In this document: in pieces, positions 33,626 through 44,500 of the stretch | Position numbering within the stretch: position 1 is the stretch's first letter | How the letters are laid out: each line of letters starts with the position of its first letter | DNA from: Pegoplata infirma | Lineage: Eukaryota > Arthropoda > Insecta > Diptera > Anthomyiidae | DNA length: 64,000 nucleotides | Assembly: GCA_963921195.1 (NCBI GenBank) | Contig: OY992536.1 | Span: 331,345,038-331,409,037, forward strand | Direction of reading: 5' to 3' | Notes under the pieces: model-generated | Seen by the model: only the letters and a program-made list of their open reading frames with translations | What the model was told of the DNA's origin: nothing | Database searches by the model: none | Program-made: the position numbers and the translations under genes

Positions 33626-34627
33626 TAGAGTGTCCCTTATTTTGGAAATGTTGAGACGGTTCCCGCTCATTTTTTTTCCATTTGACTTAAAAATAACTCT
33701 AGAAACATTTTACGCCCCTACGACCACGCCTTCTCTACGCGACGGGACCTTAAAGAGCGGGACCTTAAAAATCATTTTTCCTTAAAAACCAAAAACAAAA
33801 TTTTTTCTGATTTTTTTGTTATTAATTATTATATTACTTGGTTAGCTTATTCACGAAAAAATTTGATTTGGGTGCAATAAGGCTTTCAGCTCTTAAAAAT
33901 TTTTCGAAAAAAAAATTTAGAGCTGTTGGGGTCCTACGGTAAAAAATTAAAAAAAAAAAACATTTTTTTTTAGTTTTGATAAGCAACGGTTTTAATTGTT
34001 ATGTTGCTTTTAATGATATATGTATATTAAAAAAAAATATTATTCATATCTGTGACATCATTATCTTTTTCGAAAAAAAAAAAAATTAGAGCCGTTGGGG
34101 TCCTATGGTAAAATTTTTTTAAAAAATATTTTTTTTTTAGTTTTGACAAGCAACGGTTATTTTTTTTAATATATATCAGTAAAAACAACATAACAACTAA
34201 TGTTGTCTTTAATGATATATATTAAAAAAATATATTATTTATATCTGTGACATCTTTATCGTGTATCGAAAAACATCAACAGTGCATAAAGATGTCACAG
34301 ATACAAAAAATATTTTTTTATGAATATATATCATTTTAAGCAACAACTAAAAAAATATTTTTTTTTAGAGCTAAAAGCCTTATCCCACCAAAATCAATTT
34401 TTTGTCGTGAATAAGCTAACCAAGTAATATAATAATTAATTAAAAAATTAAAAATCAAACAAAATTGTTGGTTTGTATGGAAAAATGATTTTTTAGGCCC
34501 CATCGCGTAGGGAAGGCATGATCGTAGGGGCGTAAAATTTTTCCTCAGTTATTTTTAAGTCAAAAGAAAAAAAATGAGCGGGTACCGTCTCAACATTTCC
34601 AACATTCCCAAAATAAGGGACACTCTA
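33626..34627. mobile_element. hAT foldback element, TAGAGTGTCCCTTATTTTGG ends, copy 1
   Basis: It begins TAGAGTGTCCCTTATTTTGG and ends with the inverse, flanked by a perfect 8-bp duplication ATATACAT at 33618-33625 and 34628-34635. The subterminal words GAGACGGTTCCCGCTCATTT, GACCACGCCTTC and GCGACGGGACC are mirrored. The interior has repeated TTTTGACAAGCAACGG words. The second copy lies just upstream of torso-like at 61594-62158. Confidence 0.9.
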
Positions 34628-34635
34628 ATATACAT

Positions 34636-35850
34636 ATAAAAATACATTAATTTTAATGGTATCAGGATAACATGAATCTTGTAAATCGTATAAACTAAAA
34701 ATATATATGTATATATGATAGTGCTGTTTTTGTGTAATGTGTATTCCTCTAATAGTAATTTAAAATCAATACACATTGGGGTAGAGCAAATTTAGCTTTT
34801 TTCGAATTTCAAAAGTAAAGTAAATAAAAACACACAAATACATTGGTACTGTTGGACAAAGGCTTTGGTTTCCTTTATAGACTTGAAAGTCGGAAAGTTT
34901 TGAACAAAGTGTAAAAAATATATTTTTTTAAGTTTTATTTTTTTTTTTTTGCTCAAAATATTAGTTTATATTTGCAAATTATTACAAAAAAGGGTTTTTA
35001 TGGTCAAATAATTTTTTTTGGTCTGCAAAAAAATTTGTTTAAAAATTTTTTATTTTTTAATTTAATTTTTTTTATTAAGAATTACCATATATGTAATTCC
35101 AAACATATACTCATTTTACCTAACCGAGAACCGGTAAAAATGACCTTCGTCTTGTGGTAGCGAAACACACCAAGGTATCTGGTGGGGACAGGCGCGGATC
35201 TAGCACTTGAGTTTGGGAGAGGAAAACTTTTTTTTACTCAAAATAAAATTTTTTTACTCGAATTTTTTTTTTTTGCAGGGAACCTTAGGTTGGATTTGAA
35301 TGATTAGTTAAGGTTTTTTTAGTGTTTTCCTCTTGTTTATTATGATTTTTTCTGTGGAAACATTTCCAATTTTTAAAAATGTGTTCCCGTAAAAAAGATT
35401 TTACAATTTAAGAATGTGGTTGATATTTAAAAAAATGTCTTCTCAAAAAGTTCTCAGCAAAACACACAGATTCTGAAAAAAATGTTCATTAGAAGATATA
35501 TTATCAGATTTGCGACATATTTGATTCAAAAAGTTTCCTGATTTTAAATTTTTTAAGAATCATTTGCTTAAAGAAAAAGTTTTTGAATCTGAATAGACAA
35601 ATTCGGGAGGTTCTGAGCAATTTTGCTACAGAAAAGTTTTAAGAAATTATAAAATTTTTGCTCTTGAAAATTTTTCATATTCATATACACATAGAAAATG
35701 TTCAGAAACAATTTTCCCACCAAAAAATTCCTATTTTAGAAGAACTTTCCGATTTTCAAGTCAAAAAATAGCTTTGGTTATGGGATATATATTCCAGAGT
35801 AAAAATTAGTGATATAAATGTACTTAAGAAGTTAACACTTAAAAAATTCA
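34636..35850. other. Gene-free AT-rich stretch
   Basis: No credible coding frame or element with clear ends was found. On the model in which 33000-33075 is spliced to donors further upstream on the - strand, this would be intron. Confidence 0.4.
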
Positions 35851-35851
35851 T

Positions 35852-35935
35852 ACTTACAATTATTAATGAAGCTGTCCATTTGATGTATGTATTTGTAAAT
35901 GCAAGTTTTAGCACCTATATTTGCAAATTCGAGTT
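35852..35935 (-). other. Candidate alternative first exon A (donor at 35857)
   Basis: On the - strand the text ends ATTAATAATT followed by the donor GTAAGTATG (exon end 35858). Joined to 33075 it would give TTG rather than ATG. It contains its own short frame (MDSFINN, then a stop formed at the junction). It is the member nearest to the micropeptide exon and is weakly related to the others. Confidence 0.3.
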
Positions 35936-36118
35936 CATAATTTAAATGAATTCAATCAGCGTAAAAATATTAAATTCCTCTAACGATAATTAATTCGTTT
36001 AAAAAATGCATTTGTGGTACATTTACAACTTTAATTAAATATTGATTTAAAAACGGCAAAATAAAATCTATAACAAACATTAGAGTAAAAATTAATCAAT
36101 ATAAGTACTATGAATATA

Positions 36119-36996
36119 CAGTGCCGGACAAAAGTATTCACACAGAGCTATAGTAGATGAAATTTGTTAAAGACAAAATTTAAAATACCAGACCTTTTTT
36201 TATTAAACGAATATTTTTCTTTTAAAGTGTTTATTGAGCTTTAATTTAAGCTTTATAGCGTGCAGATTGAGTAAAAAATAAATAGGGTCGAACTGGATAA
36301 TGACAAATTTTATAGACATTTTTTTAAAAAAAATTTAAAAAATATTTCTAAAATTCTTTTTCCAAGTTCAAACATAGAACATTTAAATAAAATCCATTTG
36401 TTAATATTCAATTGTCAACTAATTTTTTTAATAACCAAAAGAAAAATTAAAATTTTTTAAATTCTGCAGAAAAAAATCCGCATTGTATGACCTCCAATTC
36501 TTTTGACCTCCAATTTTTTGTAAACAAAAAAAAGATTTGTTTATTAATTTTAGTACACCTTAGTGTATTGTAATAAGAAATGAAAATAATTTACCTTTTT
36601 CTATGTTAACACAAAATTGGTGGTTAAAAGAATTGGAGGTCATAAAATGCGGATTTTTTCTACAGCATTTAAAAAATTTTTAATTTTTTTTGGGTCATTA
36701 AAAAAATTAACAAATGCATTTTTTTTAAAATATTCTTTGTTTGAACTTGGAAAATAATTTTTTCAAATTTTTTTAAAAAATGTCTATAAAAATTGTCATT
36801 TTCAAGTTCGACCCTCGTAGTACATTTATTATTAACTCAACGTGCACTCTATAAAGCTTAAATTAAAGCTTAATAAATTACCCACAAAACGCTTTATAAG
36901 AAAATACTTGTTTGATAAAAAAGGTCTGGTTATTTAAATTTTGTCTTTAACAAATTTATCTACTATAGCTCTGTGTGAATACTTTTTCCGGCACTG
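36119..36996. mobile_element. Tc1/mariner-type foldback MITE
   Basis: The ends CAGTGCCGGACAAAAGTATT and AATACTTTTTCCGGCACTG are inverse repeats flanked by TA at 36117-36118 and 36997-36998. Pairing extends through arms of about 400 bp (CACACAGAGCTATAGTAGAT, AGACAAAATTTAAA, GTCGAACTGG and mirrored text) to a turn near 36560. CAGTGCCGGACAAAAGTATTC-like ends are typical of Tc1-like elements. No transposase is present. It lies between candidate first exons A and B. Confidence 0.9.
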
Positions 36997-37042
36997 TATC
37001 TAAAACTGAATGTAATATACAAATATAGGTTGATATACTTAC

Positions 37043-37265
37043 ATTTGGAATTATGTTTAATATCAATTTTAGGAAAAAGGGGCTCATATGTATGTATATA
37101 AAATTTACAAAAACAGCAATAATAATAAATTAATTTATAAATTTCATATGTCCATTGCAACCCAGATCCTTTTAACGAATTTAAAGCCAATTTCCACACA
37201 TTGTGAATTAGCAGCTTGCTGGAGATTTCCAAGCAATTGACAATAAAAACTTTAAATTCGTTCAA
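37043..37265 (-). promoter_or_regulatory. Repeat unit with candidate first exon B (donor at 37042)
   Basis: On the - strand the unit contains GGAAATCTCCAGCAAGC, CTTTAAATTCGTTAAAAGGA, then GAGCCCCTTTTTCCTAAAAT and ends TTCCAAAT before GTAAGTATATC. Every landmark recurs in unit D, so it is a duplicated promoter/exon-like unit. The exon end AT would make ATG with G33075. A 100-codon - strand frame over 36963-37265 passes through the splice site and part of a MITE and is not believed. Confidence 0.4.
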
Positions 37266-37276
37266 TCAGAACTTAC

Positions 37277-37330
37277 ATTAAAACAATCTCGAGTACCTGT
37301 ATTTGCAGGAACAAAAAAGAATACAAAATT
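37277..37330 (-). other. Candidate first exon C (donor at 37276)
   Basis: On the - strand TTTGTTCCTGCAAATACAGG is followed by TACTCGAGATTGTTTTAAT and then the donor GTAAGTTCTG. The end AT would complete ATG at the junction with 33075. The upstream CAAATACAG could also act as an acceptor, making this an internal exon. Confidence 0.35.
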
Positions 37331-37370
37331 AGAATTTTTGCGTTTTAGCCAGCGATATGTACCAACTTAC

Positions 37371-37545
37371 ATTTGACACTACGTTTTCAAAGCAATTTTA
37401 GGAAAAAATAAGCTCATATAAATTACATTAAGGTTGTCGATTGTAAGTACGATTCCTTCCAACGAAATTAAGGTAGATGTGCTCACATAAAGCTGTATGA
37501 GATAAATTTCCAGAAGAATTTTTCAATCAAGCTTTTCCACTTTGG
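37371..37545 (-). promoter_or_regulatory. Repeat unit with candidate first exon D (donor at 37370)
   Basis: On the - strand: GGAAATTTATCTCATACAGC, CTTAATTTCGTTGGAAGGAA, GAGCTTATTTTTTCCTAAAA, TTGCTTTGAAAACG, TGTCAAAT and then GTAAGTTGG. It aligns with unit B over its whole length. The exon end AT fits the splice-made ATG. Confidence 0.4.
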
Positions 37546-38489
37546 TTAAGATTCCCAAATAGATGACTATAAAGTTAACACTTTGTAGTCATCGGTCCCC
37601 ATATTTAAAACCACAAAAACCTATAAAAAATACAAAAAATTAAATTATCATTACTAAGGCCTATATGAATGGCGTCACAAAAGCCGTATATCAAAATATT
37701 ATTTGGTTAATACACTATCAGCCTTACCATAGAAAAATAAAATATATTTAAAATCAGCTTTTAATTTTATTTCCATACAAATTGTTTTTCTTAGACTTTC
37801 AAAAAATTTATTGAAGATTTGAAGATTTGAAATTTAAAATTAAAATTCTATTAAAATAGACTTTTTGTTTTCTTGTGGTAAGGGCCTATATGTCTGAAGT
37901 AAAAAAAATAATGCAATATTTTTTTCAACTCGGCAACGCCGGATTCAACAAAACTAGTTAATCATAATTTCAAATTTAAGGAGAATCGGACCATGGAGAC
38001 TTCCTTTGTTAGTCCCTTTTTAACAATTTTGCCGGTTATAAGGTAGAATCGATCTTTTGTCAACAATTAAAAGAATATTTTATTCAAATTTGGTTTGTGT
38101 GATGTAACATACGTTTCCAATCGGAACAAAATTGGACTTAGGAAACATTGGTATAGGGTATTGAACGAATATAATTTTTTTACTTGGTATACTTACATCA
38201 AGCAGTTTTGTACATACGAAAAAAGAAATTGCAAACATGTTATTTCATCTAATATCAGTCATCTTTTTATCAATTAGAGCGAAGTGCCAAGAAAATTTTA
38301 TTTCCAACAACAAAAATTATAATAGGTTTTTGTAGTCAAGTAGTTTGATTATTTTCATATAATATGACAAAAGGTATTCTGTTTCTATTTCATAGCTGTG
38401 GGTAATAAAATAATAGAAACATGATAAGTGTAAATAAATTTGCATTTATTTTTAAAATAATATACCACAACACGATTTTAAACATAATA
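37546..38489. other. Gene-free stretch
   Basis: Two CCTATATG words (37660, 37887) and a short + strand frame (38095-38277) occur. Nothing is recognisable. Confidence 0.4.
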
Positions 38490-38974
38490 CAGATGATGGT
38501 ATAAATTTTAGGGGGTCCCGTCAAATCCAAACTTTCGAATTTGTCGCAATACCTGCCAAACGATGGCCACGTTAGAGCTGATTATAGGAAAATTTATGAA
38601 AACGTTTTTTAAAGATATCTTAAGTTGGCGACCAGCGGTCAAAGTTGGAAAAAATTACGTACGGTTGAACCTTGATTATCCGGGTTGCACGAGGAAAAAA
38701 ATAATATTTATTTTAAAAAATCAACAGCATCTGTGGTCCAAAATTGCGATTTTGGAATTTTTTAAATATTTTTTCAATAAAGTACGCAAAATTTCCAAAT
38801 TTTTCGGACATAAATTTTGGTAAAAACGTAAATTTTTCTAACTTTGACCGCCTTTCAAAATGCTTTTATAAATTTTCCCATATTCAGCTCAAACGTGGCC
38901 GTCGTTTTTCGGGTATTACGACACTAAAGTCGAAAGTTTAAATTTGACGGGACGCCATAATAAATATTCATATG
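38490..38974. mobile_element. Inverted-repeat MITE with P-element-like ends
   Basis: The left end reads CAGATGATGG, then TTTTAGGGGGTCCCGTCAAA. The - strand right end reads CATATGAATA, then TTATGGCGTCCCGTCAAATT. Pairing continues through AAACTTTCGA, CAATACC/GTAATACC, CGATGGCCACGTT/CGACGGCCACGTT and GGAAAATTTAT. The CA start, ATGA core and terminal GGTCCCGTC recall the 31-bp terminal repeat of the Drosophila P element (from memory). An 8-bp duplication could not be confirmed. The short + frames inside are not genes. Confidence 0.55.
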
Positions 38975-38990
38975 ATTTTTTTATACTCAC

Positions 38991-39050
38991 ATGTAAACGA
39001 TAATAAACCCTACAGTATCAATTTAATCAACATGTATTAAGATAGTTAAG
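38991..39050 (-). other. Candidate first exon E (donor at 38990)
   Basis: On the - strand GGTTTATTATCGTTTACAT is followed by GTGAGTATAAAA. The exon end AT again would make ATG with G33075. The site starts just outside the P-like MITE. Confidence 0.3.
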
Positions 39051-39089
39051 TCCTTTTAACTTACTGATTATTACAAATATTTTCAATTA

Positions 39090-40030
39090 TTTTAAAATCG
39101 TAATCTAATATTTTCCGAAAAGTTTGTAAAGTTAAAATTCGTATTTAACAACAGCTTAATAAAACTATAAAAAAATATTAATTAGCAAAATGATAAGGAA
39201 TTATGTACACTGATTTTAATACTTACAAAAAATTGTAAAAAGCATCAACACAGGAAAAAATATATTCTAATCCAATCATAATCGAATATTTTTCGAAAAA
39301 CTTGTAAAAAATCAAATTCATATTTAACGACAGCATAAAAAAAACTTAAAACAATTACAAATAAGCAAAATGATGAAGAATTACATATAATGATTTTAAT
39401 ATTTAGAAAAAAATTGTAAAGTATTTGCTTTGGAAAAAGTATATTCTTATCCAAGGACTGAATTCCGCAAAAAACACTCTGATTATTAAAAAATACTCAA
39501 AAACATTTATACCATCAATAAAATTTTTGTTAAAAAATGTGTAAAAGAAATGAAAGCAATATTAAACAGCATAATAAAACTGTAAAAGAAAAAAACAATT
39601 GAGAAAGTGATAAACAATTATTCATATTGATTATATTGTTTACTTACATTAAAAAAAGATGGAAAGCATTAGCACAGCAAAAAGTAGATTATTTTCCAGA
39701 TACAGTTTAAATTCTACATTAACAAGCAATATAAAATCACGGGGTCGAATTCCAAATTACTATGTTTCATGTATAAATTATTCTCAATAAAAAACAAACT
39801 TGTTATTACAAGCATTTAAAAACATTGTTACAATCAAAAAGCAATAAGTATTTTAAAAAATAGTAAAAAATTCATATTTTACAACAGCATAATAAAACTA
39901 TAAAAAAAGTTTCAATTAGTAAACTAATAAACAGATATACTCATTTTAATACATACATTAAAAAAATATGTAAAGCATTACCACAGAAAAAAATAGATTC
40001 GTATCCCAACACAGTTTCAACTAAAATTTT
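39090..40030 (-). repeat. Degenerate tandem repeat carrying donor-like sites (exons F-H)
   Basis: Four units of roughly 180-350 bp share, on the - strand, GGATTAGAATATATTTTTT, TCTGTGGTAATGCTTTAC, a T run and then a donor. The donors are GTAAGTATT (exon end 39227), a lost site near 39405 (CTAAATATT), GTAAGTAAAC (39648) and GTATGTATT (39957). The exon ends are TT, none, AT and AT. One unit has clearly lost its donor, so not all copies can be functional. Confidence 0.6.
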
Positions 40031-40317
40031 ACATGAAACATGCAATGTAATTTCTTTCCATATTTTCGACATTGCTTTACTCGATAATAAAGCTCATAAA
40101 AGGATATAGGTAAATAAATACCTAGTGTACTAGGTTTTGAATTATTATGAAATTATGGTTACAATTAATATTAAACATTGATGAGTTGAATTTATTGAAA
40201 GATCTAAAAATAAAAATAATAAACAAAAAGTTATAAAAACACAGTGTATTTACATATAAACGAAAGACTTAGGAAACAAACATGCAATTTCAAATTATGG
40301 TTAATTATAGAGATGAG

Positions 40318-40799
40318 CGCGTGTGTTGATTTACACTCACTTACGCGCACTAGAGGAATTTTTCAATGACGTAAACTCACTCACAATCATATTTTTTCTA
40401 CTCACACTCAGAATCACTCAGTAAATTGTATACAACTTATACTCAGAAAAGATTCACTCACACTCACGAAACTCTTATTTATATAAACAAAATTTCAAAA
40501 ATCTTACAAAATTTATTGCAAAATTTAAAGCTTAGCCAAATTTTACAAAATTGTTTTGAAGTTTAGCCAAATTTTACAATTTTTGTGATCTTTTAAGACA
40601 AAAGAAAATGTGAAGAGAACAAAATCACGCAAACTCATGCAAAAAATTTACTCACGCACACTCACTCTCCCAAAAATCTTACTAACGCAGTTTTTTTTTA
40701 CACTCACACTTACTTACAATCACGTGCATAAAATTAGGATTCAGTCGCACTCACTCGTGAATCACATGATTAACACATCTGCTCATGTGCCCATCTCTA
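40318..40799. mobile_element. hAT MITE rich in GTGAGT/CACTCAC words
   Basis: TAGAGATGAGC on the left and GCCCATCTCTA on the right are inverse ends. The flanking octamers GTTAATTA and GTAAATTA agree at 7 of 8. The interior consists of degenerate CACTCAC and ACTCACAC words and a CACGTG. A diverged relative lies at 3090-3445. Confidence 0.8.
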
Positions 40800-40821
40800 G
40801 TAAATTATATTGTATACTTAC

Positions 40822-40900
40822 ATTTTAAAAAATGAAGAATCTGCAGTAAAGCATTAGTAAAAGTAAAACATAAAAAAGTTTTTGTATGTTTGAGTATTAT
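40822..40900 (-). other. Candidate first exon I (donor at 40821)
   Basis: On the - strand ACTAATGCTTTACTGCAGAT precedes TCATTTTTTAAAAT and the donor GTAAGTATACA. It shares the TAATGCTTTAC word with the tandem units at 39090-40030. The exon end AT fits a splice-made ATG. It is separated from the other units by the hAT MITE 40318-40799. Confidence 0.35.
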
Positions 40901-41028
40901 AAAAAATGTTTTTTTTACAATCACAAAATCATCACATAGATCAATGTAGTAAAAATTAATCACGATCACATCATCTGATAGATCCATATCATATAGACTG
41001 AAAAAAAAAATTATATTAACATTTATAA

Positions 41029-41358
41029 CCACGTCACAATTGGTTCGACAAACCACAACCTTAAATCGTTTTTGTGAGATTTCAATCACAAAATTAAAAA
41101 AAAAAAAATCCTGCATCTGGTTTTATCATCAGATAATCTTACCACAAACAAAATAAGGGAATATAAATGCGATACTGCATAACATGGCGATTTTTTATTT
41201 TTGAGCCAATTCCATAAAAAGTATGATAGTTGTAGCCAATTAAACCGATTTCTGATATTTGAGATTGATTTAAGGATAAGATGTTATTTTTTTTTGGCAT
41301 TTGTGGTTATAATCTGTCAAAACAGTTTTGTGGTTTGTCGACCCAATTGTGATGAGTC
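41029..41358. repeat. Inverted-repeat MITE-like element
   Basis: ACGTCACAATTGGTTCGACA and AACCACAA on the left are mirrored at 41330-41357, where the - strand reads CATCACAATTGGGTCGACAA then ACCACAAAA. No clear target duplication. Confidence 0.55.
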
Positions 41359-41425
41359 TCTTGAAAAATAACTTATTGAGTAGCAATAAAACATGTACTA
41401 ACATGCAATATTGGGGTATACATAT

Positions 41426-41537
41426 TAGAGATGGAATCGTAAGTTTTCATTGACGATCTCGTATACTTTCTAAAAGAAATGTTAATCACGCACGACTTTT
41501 TTCTTACGCTAATGCACGTGTTTAGCGAACATCTCTA
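41426..41537. mobile_element. 112-bp hAT MITE (TAGAGATG ends)
   Basis: TAGAGATGGAATCG and its counterpart ACATCTCTA close a 112-bp element. The flanking octamers ATACATAT and ATATATAT agree at 7 of 8. It lies about 60 bases past the transposase stop codon and may fall in its 3' UTR. Confidence 0.7.
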
Positions 41538-41595
41538 ATATATATTTAAAAGTTTACAACATACCATTTAAAAACAGGAAATCATGAATGTATCT

Positions 41596-44500
41596 TTAGC
41601 ACCGAAAATTATTAAGTTTGAGGAATTTATTTTTTTTTTTATTTTGCTCTTCATCAATTATCAATAGTTCGTCCGACAACCACTTGGAATTTTTGTACAA
41701 CAATACTCTTAGCACGAAATCAAAGTGCTCCAATTTGTGTTGGTTGCACTCTTCTATGTCATCTTCGAAATAACCAAATTTTTCATTTGTCATGTTGACA
41801 ATCGTTTTAAATAGTACTTCCTTAACGTTATTGCGGTGGGCATTTTTTCGGAACGCCTTCTTAAAGCAATGCATTTGAAACTTAAAAACTTCAAAGACTT
41901 CGTCTTTTATGTTTATAAGTCTTAAATCACCGGGTTCCTTCCAATTCTTCTCCTCGATTAGGGTTTCGCTTTTATCCTGACCCAACGTTTTCTTAGAAAG
42001 AGACTTTAAACAACGAGCACACTTTGACTTTTTAATAATACTTTGCCGGATTGTATAGCCCGCAAAGAACCTCTGAACTTGTATATCAATGAGGTCAAGG
42101 TCGTCGTTGTTTTCAGAATGGCACCAATTGTTGGTTCTTCTTTTATCAACAGATTCGATGTGTTGTTCTATTTCCTCAATTATCTTGGGATCTATTTCCT
42201 TTGTCTTGTCTTCATCCATTTCTACATCAACCCCAGTATGCCACTCCATCATTATTTCGTCATCATCATCCTCACAGTTCTTGTTACAGTTAACAAAACG
42301 AGATCTCACTAGCTTCATGGACAACAATTTCGCCGTAAGGTATTTAACCTGTCTCACACTAGGGTTATTTCCGTTACCATTTGATGCTCTTAATCGGGAA
42401 AAGAAGTTCTCTAAGCAGTCTTGGTTAAGCTTTCCAAACAAAATATATTGAACATCATCATTTTCTTTAAAAATTATATCTGACAGCAGTAGCATACCAC
42501 GAAGTGTTTGTACGAACCCATCTACGCATCTTATGCTGCTTACGTTTACCTCTATGCCACAAAAAAAAATCACAGCTGCTTGAAGGCGTTTAATTTTGTC
42601 GTCACAATTTCTCTTCATGGCTTTGTTGTTGCTGTTTTTCGGGTTTAAACTTTTAACGTTTAACTCATCGAAAATGTCGTTCATCCTAAGAACAAACTTC
42701 CACGTAGCTTCAGCAGCATCGTCTTGCAACCATTTATTCCTGATCCCAGTTCTTATGGCACCCGCCATGGATTTGCTGAATAATTGGGTGGCTCTTCGTA
42801 CTGACATTCTTTGGAAAAGATTTGGATACACGTGCTTCTCAGTAATTTTAGGACACATTTTAAAGTTGACGTTTTGGCTGTCCTTTTCATACACTTTTCT
42901 TAACACCGAAATTCTGACGTCTCCGTCATCGGTTTGATATCCAGATGTTACAAGGTTGTTACGAATATTTTTGACCAAATGACAGTAGTCATATAGGCAT
43001 ACTATCTGTTTATTATTATGTATAAAGAACGGTTTCTCCAAATCCACTCCTAAACCTCCGTAAAACCCAATATTTGGTGGTCCCTGATCACATATCAAAG
43101 CCTTTACATCCAGTCCCATACTTTCAGCCATGTCAATATTTGAAAGTACCATCTGTTTTAAATCTTCTGGACCAGTCTCTTTTCCAACAGGATAGTAGCT
43201 AAGGATATACTTCCATTTGCTACAAGTGCCTTTGATCATAAAAAAAAGACACTTGTTGGCCAGACCAAATAATCGTTTGCCATCTCCATGGTCCACAAAA
43301 CCTTCAATGACATCATCTGCCTTGTTGTACTCTAATCCTTTTTTTATAACAACTTCATCAAAAACTATATGGCACAGTTTTTGCCTTTTCGAAAAGTTAG
43401 CAGTTAAACTTTTTAGTTTTTCTATGTTTACGGGATCTAGGCCAGGTTGAACTTTTTTGACTTCACGATAACGGTGAACTGACGTCGGATGGGGAAGATT
43501 AAACGCAAGATCATTGCGCATGGAGTTATAAGTTTTAGCTCCCATTAATCTGAAATGTTGTGCTAAATCTTTTTCCTTTTCCGTGTACCACTTTTGCTTG
43601 TCAGTTATAAGCTTAGCGAAATTAATACTATGTTCGCTTGCATTTGTAGATGGTATGATAGCTCTAGATCGTATGAGCTCCACTTGTTGTTCTAGTTTTT
43701 TGCATAACTTTTCTGATTTCTGGATTTCTTTATTAAGTTTTGTGATGGTTTGTTCTTTATTATTTACAATACGTTTAACTTCTTCTAAATCTATTTCCAT
43801 TTTTTTCATCGCTAGATCTGTTTTAAGCTTCGCATTTTGAAGGTACTTCAGCTTTTCAAAGACATCATTTTTGTTGCTGTTTGTTTTGTGGCACGCACAA
43901 CTACAAATGTCGCCACTATCGGTTGCAGGAGTAAGACGTTGTCTTTTAGCGTTATTGTGTACCTCAGATTTTCGCTTGTAAGTCTTTGAAACTTTTGTGA
44001 CATTTAGTTTTGGAGGAGAAGGAATTACAGATTTTGAAGAAGTTGTTGTTGCTGTTGTTGTTAATGGCAGGGAAGAATTTACGAAAGACGTATTAGTTCC
44101 ACTTATTGTGGATGTTGGTGTTAAAAATGCATGATTTGACGATGATGATGCAATTGGCATTGATAATAAGCCCGAGTTTGATTTGGCTATTTTTGAAACC
44201 ATATTTGCTCCAATAGTTGAGTTTCTTGTTGTTGTATTTGTTGATGATAACGTAACTGGAGAACACGATAATGACATTGCCGTTGGGGACAATATAGTCG
44301 GTAATGAATTAATCACACTACTGTTCGAAGAAATTGCTTTGGCTGTTATTGTTGTTGTTGTTAAAGACATCTTCGTTCCAATAGTTGTATTTGTTGTAGA
44401 TGACAACGTATCTGGAGAACACGATATTGACATCGCAGCTGAGGACAATGTAGTCGGTAATGAACAAATCACAGTACTATTTGAAGAAGTTGTTTTCGAA

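Noticed and set aside
36963..37265. 100-codon - strand frame
   Set aside because: It runs through a likely donor and into the end of the Tc1-like MITE. Its sequence belongs to the repeated units, with no family resemblance.
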